Of a DNA stretch of 64,000 nucleotides, positions 55,617-64,000 are shown piece after piece. The notes beneath the pieces were generated by a model that was given only the letters and a program-made list of their open reading frames with translations, did not search any database and was not told the DNA's origin. Where the stretch lies: NCBI GenBank assembly GCA_019096195.1, contig JAGTXK010000050.1:620001-684000 (forward strand), in the 5' to 3' direction. The stretch is from Boletus sp. NGJ. Its lineage: Eukaryota; Basidiomycota; Agaricomycetes; Boletales; Boletaceae. Each line of letters begins with the position of its first letter. Position 1 is the first letter of the stretch. Both the position numbers and the translations under genes were made by a program.

Positions 55617-57219
55617 ATACTCCAAGTGCTAAGTCGAAAGCAATGAGCTCTAGGTCAAAAACAGACAGCAAGATGATAGAATGGTGCAATGGAGAAACTG
55701 AATTTTGACATTACTGAGTTGAAAGCAATGGGTTCTGGATCAAAAGTGGTGAATGATGACACAATAGACATGATGCAGGTGGAGGAAGGCATGCATTGCA
55801 GAATCAATTTTGACATTGCTGAAGTTATTAGTATAATTTTCCATTTGTATGGGCTGACTTCAACCACTCTTTTCCTGGAGGCTATCAAAGAGATTAGTAC
55901 TATATATTCTTTTGGCATGAGAATACACACAATAGACTCTGCCTCTGTATTGTATGCCTGTGGTTACTTGTCAGTCAATAACAGACTGAAAATTTTAATT
56001 TGACCAATACACCATGTGCTGTTCTTTCATGAGCATTCACCAGTATTCCTCAAACTCATCCTTTGTGCCTGGTCCATCCTTGTTTACTTGTTTTAACCAA
56101 CAATGTGCACAAAGATTCCTATAGATCATGGAGACAAAATGAAAAGCCCTATAAAATGGCTGATCTAAAAAGACTAAGAATACAGACATATGAGGATTGT
56201 TAGCAACAATCACAGCTTTTCTGTGGTATTTTTGAATGTATGTGGACCATGCTATAATAAAAATTTGGTGTCAGTGATTTGGAATGACTAGAAGTATGCA
56301 CCACTTTGTCAACTACAACTGTCAGTGGTCAGATCAATAAGATATGTGCATTGGATCAAGGTGCTACAGTACATACTGTAATCTTTAGTCACATCAGCTT
56401 GAGAAACATAGGTGCTATCAGCAATAGGAACCAATTCTGTATTGAAAACAGTTATCTTGGCATCCAGGAGTGTTCTAGACCTCTTGAGCTGGGGTGATGG
56501 TTTGAGCACAATGGACTGTGATCAGATGGGTTAGAACCAGGCTGCAGGAACTCGGACAAGCAAGAGAAGTGCTACTAGTGGGCCAGGAAAGTCTGGGGTG
56601 AGCATAAATCAATACATTTCGTTGTATTTAAGTGGTACCTCAAGGATGAATTCATTTTGGAGGAATTCCCTAATCATGTCTCTGGTGGACATTGTGAGTG
56701 GAATGAAAGTGTTATAATGGACACCGACAATGCTATAAGACATGACACTTGGTAGTATTTATGATCACACTTGATTTTTAAGTTCTATCTAGCTATATGC
56801 ATAGGTCATGCAGACAGCTTTAAATCAGTATGCATCACTGGCACTCCAAAATCATATCACTATATAAATGGACACACCCAGACATAAACATTTCATTGGA
56901 TTTATGACCAGTCATGTGCAGATACAAATAAACTGAACTGAGAATAGCAAGTTTTCACTGGGGCTCAGAATTCTGTCTTGCATCCACATGATTGTATCAA
57001 AAGACAGAACACACAGAGTGCATCCAAGTACTGAAAGAAATCATGTCAGTGAGAGCAGCAGCAGTAGTGAGTCATTAAACAATATCTTGCATCAATGCCA
57101 ATTTTCAAGAGGTCAGCATCTTGTTTCTTAGGGGTGAAAGCCTTCATTAGTTTAAATTTCAAGCAGCAATCATTTTTGAGCAACCACAGAAAAAATCTAC
57201 AGAATGTCATTTAGAATAC
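55617..57219. other. CpG-poor relic region, no gene identified
   Basis: AT-rich sequence with almost no CpG. A plus frame 55689-56003 (104 residues, MEKLNFDITELKAMGSGSKV) and a minus frame 56309-56509 (TLLDAKITVFNTELVPIAD) are the most protein-like pieces, but neither matches a family I know. Probably decayed transposon sequence. Confidence 0.4.
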
Positions 57220-57221
57220 TA

Positions 57222-57440
57222 TAGTGACTCCCAAAACTGTTCCAATACCTAATCCTGATGTAGTGCATGAAGCGCACTGCAAACACCCATGGGACTTTCA
57301 CTTGGCTTTGGTGGGACAAATAATAGTACATACCCTTGGCTACCTATGGGCGCTTGGATCATGTGATTTTATCCAGAGGAAGTGGAGATATGGCTATTTT
57401 AAAACAGCAACTACATTGGAACAGTTTTGGGACTTTTGAT
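57222..57440 (+). repeat. Left terminal inverted repeat of Tc1 element 2
   Basis: 219 bp. Outer box CTCCCAAAACTGTTCCAAT near the tip; the inner end carries the inverted copy ATTGGAACAGTTTTGGGAC, an 18-base perfect match. The same layout is seen in Tc1 element 1. Confidence 0.9.
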
Positions 57441-57573
57441 GTGAGCATTAGAATCTTAATGATATAAGGGGATAATTGCTGTTGTTTGGTGGTACAAACA
57501 AAGATATACATATAAATATCATGTCTGAGTCTAAAAATGTTCCCACACTTCTTGACTCTTAACCACTACCATC

Positions 57574-58587
57574 ATGCAATCTCTCTCTGCCACTCAAAAG
57601 AACACTATCCTCTCTCAACTTGATTCTGGCCATTTCATCCACTCTATTGCCTCTAGTACAGGTGTTGGCATTGCTACCATCTCTAGGCTTTGTTCCAAGG
57701 AGCATTCTGACCTTCAAAAGTCTGCTGGAGGCCATCTATCAAAGCTTTCCTCTGTTAATATTCATCATGCTGTTTGCCTTATCTCCAGTAATAAGGTAGA
57801 GAATGCTGTTCAGGTCACCAAAGCTCTCTCCACTATCACCAACCAGCCTCTCCATCCTAATACAGTTCATTGTCATTTGAAAAAGATTGATATGAAAGTT
57901 GTAGTCAAGTCCAAACACCCACTACTTTCTGCCAAACATCGCAAGGCTCGGTTGGACATTGCTTATGCTTATAAGGACTGGACTCTAGAGGGGAAGCAGA
58001 TGGAATGGTCTGATGAGAATAAAATCAATCATCTTGGGTCAGATGGTCACAAATGGGCATGGAAAAAGCCAGGAGAGGGGCTTAGTAATAGATTAGTTGA
58101 GGGGACTTTGAAGTTTGAAGGGAATTCTTTAATGTTGTGGGGCTGTATGGCTTGGGATGGGGTTGGCTATGCAACCAAGATTGATGGTAGGATGGATGGT
58201 GATCTCTACCTTCAAATTTTGAAGGATGAACTCCAGGATTCCTTGGAGTTTTATGATCTGAATCCTTCTGATGTCATCTTTCAACAAGGTAATGACCCCA
58301 AGCATACTTGCAAAAAGGTCAAGGAGTGGCTGGAAGAGCAGGAATTTAGGACCATGGTATGGCCTGCACAGTCTCCTGACCTCAATCCCATAGAACATAT
58401 CTGGCTTCACCTCAAAAGAAAGCTGGCAGACTATGAGGAGCCTCCTAAGGGAATAGAGGAGTTGTGAAGAAGAACTCAGGAGAAATGGAATGAAATACCA
58501 GCTGAGGTGTGTCAGGGATTGATTGAAAGCATGCCTAGGAGGGTTCAGGCAGTGCTTAAAGTCAAAGGAGGATATACCAAGTACTGA
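57574..58587 (+). pseudogene. Tc1 transposase 2, one nonsense codon and one lost catalytic Asp
   Basis: A 337-codon frame from MQSLSATQKNTILSQLDSGH to KGGYTKY with one in-frame TGA at 58465-58467, where related proteins (element 1: QLWKRV) have Trp, so TGG-to-TGA. The core retains the first Asp (MEWSDENKINHLGSDG) and the Glu of NPIEHIW (residue 274). The second Asp is Gly at residue 239 (QQGNDPKH, GGT for GAT). Two independent lesions mean it is inactive. Confidence 0.9.
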
Positions 58588-58611
58588 TATATACCAAATA
58601 CCCTTATGATA

Positions 58612-58830
58612 ATCAAAAGTTCCAAAACTGTTCCAATGTAGTTGCTGTTTTAAAATAGCCATATCTCCACTTCCTCTGGATAAAATCACATGATCCAAGC
58701 GCCCATAGGTAGCCAAGGGTATGTACTATTATTTGTCCCACCAAAGCCAAGTGAAAGTTCCACGGGTGTTTGCAGTGCACTTCATGCACTACATTAGGAT
58801 TAGGTATTGGAATAGTTTTGGGAGTCACTG
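58612..58830 (-). repeat. Right terminal inverted repeat of Tc1 element 2
   Basis: 219 bp. Inner box TCCAAAACTGTTCCAATG and outer box ATTGGAATAGTTTTGGGAG are inverted copies. Differences from the left repeat are few and mostly transitions. Confidence 0.9.
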
Positions 58831-58832
58831 TA

Positions 58833-60388
58833 TTCCTACTTCAAGTTGCCCAGCATAGTTCAAAAACTTACATTCCACAGTCCTCTTATGCACATGTCAC
58901 TCAAGAAAAGATGCAGTGTGAGGGTAGGTGCAGACAGGGGGCTCCTGACATTCAATGAGATTCCTTTGAAGGACAATGACATCATTCTGTAAGCACATCA
59001 TCTGAGTTGATAAGATAGTAGTTAGTTGAAGTCAGAAGAAGTGAATGGAGTGTTGCAAGACTTGCCTGACATTGAGTGCAGCACAGTTGTGAGCAATTGG
59101 ACAATATTGACATGAGATGGATACATGAATTGATTTGTGCAAGTTGTGTTCAAGATGGCTTATCTCATCTACCTAATTGGGCAGGCATTGAAGTCAATGA
59201 ACAGGAGGGGGCTATAGGAGAGTCAGCTATAATGGGCCACATGGACAGTAGTAGAGAACTTATACAATTACAATGTTAATGTGTTTATTATCCCAAGAAA
59301 GAAAGAAAGAGAAAAAATAAGTTGTTCCTGGTGTGAGGTTGCTAAGATGGATATAAAGTGTAGTAAAGTGGAAAAATGGTGGTAAAAAGTGAGTAAAGTT
59401 AAGCAGGACGAAAAACAAACTGTTTGTTTTATTTGTTTTATATTTGTTGGGCCACCTCCTCACATCATATATTGGTGAGGTATTATTGACATTCATATCA
59501 GGAGGATGGGGTGCCTTCTACTAAGGCCAGCAGCTGTCTTTTCAAGACTTTGAGTGTCCAACTTGTTCAGCCCAGAAAAAGAAGGGCTTTAGGCTTGCAA
59601 GCTGGGTGCTCACTGTGGAATTATTTAATGTCAGGTTTAAATGCTCACTCACAAGTCTCAGGTTTAATTGATCCTGGGTCAAATGTATCTGCCACTCTCA
59701 ATCCACCAATAAACAGCAGTTGTGTGGTACTAGTATTAGGTTACTTGATGCCTATCTGTGTATACTTTTCATATCTTTTACTACCTGATTACATGGCTCA
59801 TCTAACTCCTTGCAATGCTCATAGCCCACCAGCACACACCTATTGGTTCTGACATGTGATGATCAACTTGAAGTTGATTCATTAACACACAACCCAACAT
59901 TGTGTCCATTCAGGCTTCAAGTCTGCCCAAGAATGGTGAGTCACCTTTGGGCTTTGACCACCACCTCTGCTGAGCAATAGCAGCTACATTCACTGCACTG
60001 GCTGCACCTCTAGCAGACTTGCTCTGACTTTAATTTGGAGCCCAACCTATTTGAGCAGCCCTTCCAAGTCTTCTGAGTTCTACCCCTCTTTTTTTTTTCC
60101 AGCATGCTTTCTTCCAAGTCTACCCCTCGCATTAATTTTTTTTCAGCACACTTCTGCATTCTATCAAGATTCAACCAGCCCAGCCTCCAACCACTCTTTC
60201 TGTGCCTCCCAATCCAACAGACCCCCTTGGTGTCTTTCATCTCTTACCCCAAGAACAACACTGCTAGTCACTCCTTCCTAACCACTGTCCTCCAAGTCTC
60301 TTCTCCGTCACTGCCTTTGCCTCTTTATCCAATCAAAGTCACAACTGGAATTTTATGCATCGGTTCTGACACACAATGGTCTTGATAC
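58833..60388. other. CpG-poor relic region, no gene identified
   Basis: AT-rich decayed sequence. The longest plus frame (59511-59852) contains GLIDPGSNVSATLNPP, faintly like a retropepsin active-site loop, but nothing around it supports that. No repeats bounding a recognisable element. Confidence 0.4.
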
Positions 60389-60486
60389 ATATAGTATACA
60401 TACCATGGCAGCATCAAAATATTTTATCAATTGTTAGATCTCTTATTATCAGATTATGACCCAAAAAATCATTTGGTAGGATACTA
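60389..60486 (+). repeat. Dispersed repeat, copy 2
   Basis: Same orientation and length as 45595-45692. It is followed after about 120 bp by the ACTATGA-type tract. Confidence 0.75.
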
Positions 60487-60609
60487 CATACATCAACACA
60501 CATGTGGAACACAGCCCTTCACACTAAGTTGCACATTGCCATGGCCCTTAATTGATCCAGTTGTGCTTAGTTAGCATGGTAACTGGAATCTGGGATTCTC
60601 TGAGAGACC

Positions 60610-60760
60610 TACTGTACTATGAGAATACTATGAGACACTATGAGAATACTATGGCCACACTATGAATAGACTATGAGATACTGTCATAGTACTGTCAAAC
60701 CACTATCCAGTTGGACCCTCACTATGAGCACTATGTTACTGTCCAGTACTGTCCAGCACT
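60610..60760 (+). repeat. Degenerate ACTATGAGA simple repeat
   Basis: Units ACTATGAGAAT, ACTATGAGACACT and ACTGTCCAGT. Same repeat class as 55425-55600. Confidence 0.65.
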
Positions 60761-61331
60761 GGATAGTTAGTCCTGTTTTTACCCTCAAGGAGGTTGCTGG
60801 TTTAATTGGCCATGTCACCTTTTGCCACACCAAAGATGATCTACCACTTTGTATGTTTTCATTGATTGCCATTTTATACTACCACAGTACCTATGCATAT
60901 ATGTGCACAGTGGTGCATATCAAGAATATACATAGCTGAGCAAAATAAAGCATGTGTTTGCATTTCTAAGCAGATGTGGGACCATGCATCAGAGCACAGT
61001 AGAACACAGAAACAAGCATATTGAGAATGTATAAAGCTGAATAGAATCAAGCATGTATTTGCATTTCTAAGCAGACACAAGATCACATCGAAGCACAGCA
61101 GAATGCAGATATGAGCACATGAGAAGTATTGATTTGGATGTATGCTGAGCCACACAGGGAACATACTTGAGCAGCTGACAACACAGCTGAGCATGCTACC
61201 TTATATAAATCTTGTGATTGTAGTCTCATGTTATGCTTGTTTATTCCTACTTCTATTCATTTTGTACAAACTATCTACTCACACATCTGGGCATATGCCA
61301 ACTAATTTAAGCACAGTAAGTTTTTGCAGGG
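60761..61331. other. CpG-poor relic region upstream of the XPG-like pseudogene
   Basis: Holds a weak internal duplication (GCATGTGTTTGCATTTCTAAGCAGA near 60950 and GCATGTATTTGCATTTCTAAGCAGA near 61050; about 100 bp apart). The lost first exon of the nuclease could lie here but I cannot read it. Confidence 0.4.
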
Positions 61332-62407
61332 CTTGAGCTCTGCACTCTTTTTTTCCACCTCACAACTCTTCTTGCTATTTCCTCACATGCAATCTTTGTG
61401 TTTGATGGTCCCCACTGGCCACTTATGAAGCAAGAAAAGCACAATTGGAAAAGGTCTTATTGGTTGGTCATTGGCTTCCAGTTATTGTTGGGTTTATTTG
61501 GATTGAGATGATATGAGGTATGAATATGGTGGTGGCTTGTGATTACTCTGGATGTACTAGTAACTTATTTGCTAGGCTCCTGGAGAAGCTAAAGCTAAAT
61601 TGGCCACCCTAAACCAACATGGGCTTGTTGATGTTGTGTTAATGACTGACAATAATGCGCTCATTTTTGATGCTGAGTGTGTTGTCCACCAGTAAGCTTA
61701 TGGCGGTTTTCTTTTTCTCTATATATTTCTCAAACCCAACTGTTTTGAGCAACCCAGACTGTCACCAACACTTTGATAATGTCAAGATACATTACATATA
61801 TTTAGTTGCTGGCTATCTGGCACTTCCATGTGCAGAGTGTATTCTGGTTGCACTTCTCAGTGGTGGTGACATCCATGTAGATGTCTTTGTTCTTGATTAC
61901 AGATACAAACAGTGGTACTGACTTGTTTGGATGGAGAATGGTGGCTATGGCTTCAGCATCACAATTGCCTGCCAACTGGCACAGTATGGGCTTGGCAGGG
62001 CTTTGTTGGATGCTGTCTCAATGAAGCAAGACTTACCACTTGCTGACTCCCTCACTAGCTGGCAGATTAGACTCTGAGATGTGCTGAGAAATGACCCCAA
62101 AGGATGGCTTGGGCGAAAGTATGGCAAGCTTGTGAACTTGATCAACAAGCTGTTTTCTGACCATAACATACTCCAATATTATGCTAACCCCTTGACAACC
62201 TTCTCTGCCCAGTCCAACACATCCAATAGTTCAATCTCTGAGCCAAGCTTGTTTCCACATTCTCTTAAGTCATGTCAACCATGCATTGAAGCACTCACAG
62301 CCTTTTGTACAGTATGTAGCATTTTGGCTGGAGAAATGAAGGCCTTGTGGCAAAGATGCACTCCATCATATAGGAAGGTGCATGCCTTTGATTGCTGTAT
62401 GGAGTGA
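61332..62407 (+). pseudogene. XPG/FEN1-like PIN-domain nuclease, decayed
   Basis: Plus-strand blocks in family order: LELCTLFFHLTTLLAI, FVFDGPHWPLMKQEKHNWKR, then, after a probable intron ending CTAG at 61570, APGEAKAKLATLNQHGLVDV and VLMTDNNALIFDAECVVHQ. After another probable intron (61692-61762) comes DNVKIHYIY...CILVALLSGGDIH, and finally GLGRALLDAVS and GWLGRKYGKLVNL. In active XPG-I domains the first loop is GEAEAE and the second TDDSDA; here Glu has become Lys and Asp has become Asn, all G-to-A type. There is also a frame change near 61975 and a TGA at about 62075. These PIN-like nucleases occur in many copies in some Agaricomycetes (from memory), possibly carried by transposons. Confidence 0.72.
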
Positions 62408-62410
62408 GTA

Positions 62411-63152
62411 GAACCAGTAGAGTTGGACAATACAATTCACACTGACACTGTAATACTACTCATGCTAATCTGCATCAAACTTGTTTTGTGCAGTCAGAAG
62501 CTACCACCTGAATAGAATTAATTCTGCCACTTGCAGCAGTTAGAATCTTTCAATACTCTAGGGCCTAACAACACTTAGTATGATCCACCACCTCTGAACT
62601 TTTCAGAATATTTTACTGTGAGAAATAAATGTTTTTTTCCAATACATGCTCTGATACTGTCTATAAGTACATACAGTCATCCACCATCAAATGCATCACC
62701 ACTAGCAAGTGTGTCAATTGGCTTTTCTGTCAGAATTCTCAACTTTCTTTGGCATGACAAGTTCAGAATAAGTACTTCTTATGCCTGAGCATGTACTGTC
62801 ACACAGAAATTCCATTGCACCAGGCAGATAGGATAGTTATTACTAATAAACTTATACATAATTGCTTTTCCCTTATGTTTGCCATGCAGGTATTGAAACA
62901 GCCTCTCTATAATACTGGTACATGCTTTAGGGTCTAATGAGTGTGTCTCTCATATTTTTAATGTGGACCATATGTTTATAGTCTGCCATGACAATGCCAG
63001 TGAAGAGTCTCTTTGTATGTCTATCTAACATATCTATTATCTAATCTTATGTTTATCAGGTTTGATAAACCCATTATGGTAGGCATAGAATGGAGAGAAA
63101 GTTGGTCATTCAGAGTGGACTGCAAGAGACAATGTCACTTTTTTCATCCCAT
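62411..63152. other. CpG-poor relic region
   Basis: AT-rich, no coding signal recognised. It separates the nuclease relic from the pogo-like transposase. Confidence 0.4.
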
Positions 63153-64000
63153 AGGAAATGGCTGGACATGCCAAATTTATCTTACAGAAGAAACAAGAGA
63201 TCTCACAGGCCCAGGAAGATGCTTTGGCAAGGGCAATCCAACTCACAGATGGAAAAGCTAAACTAAAGAATAACAGAAGAAGTCTACAAGGAATCTACAA
63301 TTAAGTGTAGATAAAATGGTGGAAGAAGTGGAAAGAAGTTGTAGTGAGCCCAGACACTATTTGACATTGACTAAAGGGAGGGCACAGCCACCATATAGAC
63401 AGTAGTGCATGGTTCACCAATGAAGAAGAAGAATCTGTCATGAAATACTGCCTTGAGCTTGCTACACAAGGCTTTCCATTCAACCACAAAAAACTCAAAC
63501 TCCATGTTGATTGTCTTTGAGAGCTCAACTAGGAGATGCCTTTTCAGAGACTAATGTTGGGAAAAACTGGACCAACCAGTTCATTTCATGCCATAGCAAT
63601 CAATTAGGATGGTATTGGAGTAGCTCACTTGACACTGCAAGAGGACATGCTGTCAACAAGAACACCAACCAAGCATGATATCAGCTACTCTGAAGCATAA
63701 TTGATGGAGAAAAGATTGACCCTAATTGTATATGGGCTGCAGATGAGACTGAATTCCAGCCAGGTGGTGGACTCAAAGACCATGTTATTGGGGCTACAAA
63801 CCAAAAGCTTCAATATCAGCAATATGACAGAAACTGGGAGAATATCACTGTTGTGGTAACAATTTGTGCAGATGGCGAGGACATCTCACTGACTGTTATC
63901 TACAAGGGGCAGGCATTCTCAACTAACTGGCATCAAGACAATAGTCTACAAGCATCGTGAATAGTATTCAACATCAAACAAGACTACAAACTCACCTCTG
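63153..64000 (+). pseudogene. pogo-like (DDE_1) transposase, broken, continues past the window
   Basis: Pieces in more than one frame: MAGHAKFILQKKQEISQAQE (DNA-binding start), TNEEESVMKYCLELATQGFP, VGKNWTNQF, QLGWYWSSSLDTARGHAVN, IWAADETEFQPGGGLKDHVI, and NITVVVTICADGEDISLTVI followed by YKGQAF. These match the fungal DDE_1/CENP-B-like transposase order, with the first catalytic Asp in ADETEF. Several stops and frame changes interrupt it before 63700; the final 260 bp read cleanly apart from a TGA near 63958. The C-terminal half is outside the window. Confidence 0.82.

Larger units (their letters stand above)
57222..58830 (+). mobile_element. Tc1/mariner element 2
   Basis: 1,609 bp between TA duplications (57220-57221 and 58831-58832), with 219-bp terminal inverted repeats at 57222-57440 and 58612-58830 that are nearly identical when inverted. 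It carries one transposase frame. It is a different family from element 1, since tips and transposase are only distantly similar, but length, repeat size and repeat architecture agree closely. Confidence 0.93.

Noticed and set aside
59511-59852. Plus frame containing LIDPGSNVSATL, resembling a retropepsin loop
   Set aside because: Single weak motif, no neighbouring reverse transcriptase or integrase sequence, AT-rich decayed context.
1-64000. CRISPR arrays, bacterial operons, ribosomal RNA genes
   Set aside because: The genome is eukaryotic; no regularly spaced direct repeats and no rRNA-like segments were seen.

Overview
The window is nuclear DNA of a filamentous basidiomycete, most likely an Agaricomycete. 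Genes are dense, short introns of about 48-70 bp interrupt nearly every gene, promoters and leaders are pyrimidine-rich, and the best family matches (14-3-3, MDM34, fungal MTD1, ORM1, KDM5 with ARID and three PHD fingers) have the fungal form. An order within Agaricomycetes (for example Cantharellales) is only a guess. All identifications come from reading motifs and splice sites by eye; no database was searched.

Region 1 (1-45 kb) is ordinary gene-rich chromosome. In order: a PMU1-like histidine phosphatase, 14-3-3, the GPI inositol deacylase BST1, a CorA/MNR2-type Mg2+ transporter, a KDM5/JARID1 histone demethylase, an intron-bearing tRNA-Arg(UCU), two convergent small-protein genes, a septation-type Uds1 coiled-coil protein, the ERMES subunit MDM34, a Virilizer-like m6A-writer subunit, the sphingolipid regulator ORM1, MTD1 (folate C1 metabolism), the PP1 regulator GLC8/inhibitor-2, SEC18/NSF, a STIMATE-family membrane protein, a DUF2009 protein with a B-box-like finger, and eIF3m. 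Several pairs are divergent over 200-350 bp (Uds1/MDM34, Virilizer/ORM1, SEC18/STIMATE), so they probably share promoters. The genes are housekeeping functions with no obvious pathway in common; BST1, ORM1, MDM34 and SEC18 all act on ER lipid or membrane traffic, but this may be chance.

Region 2 (about 45.1-64 kb) is an AT-rich, strongly CpG-poor transposon graveyard. A Tc1/mariner element (45858-54726) has been split by a 7.26 kb Ty3/gypsy chromovirus-type LTR retrotransposon (46222-53479) that landed exactly at the transposase start codon. The LTR element is CpG-rich, unlike its host, so it is the younger layer; it is a broken fossil. A second Tc1 element (57222-58830), simple-sequence tracts, a dispersed repeat, an XPG/FEN1-like nuclease pseudogene and the broken start of a pogo-like (DDE_1) transposase running off the right edge follow.

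The most interesting points are the insertion that recreates the start codon, the self-priming primer site of the LTR element, the compound palindrome-ended TIRs shared by both Tc1 elements, the G-to-A/C-to-T footprint that has removed acidic active-site residues from unrelated enzymes, the stop-free introns of length 3n, and a compact TATA-driven gene for a 57-residue protein ending in a Cys/Trp cluster.
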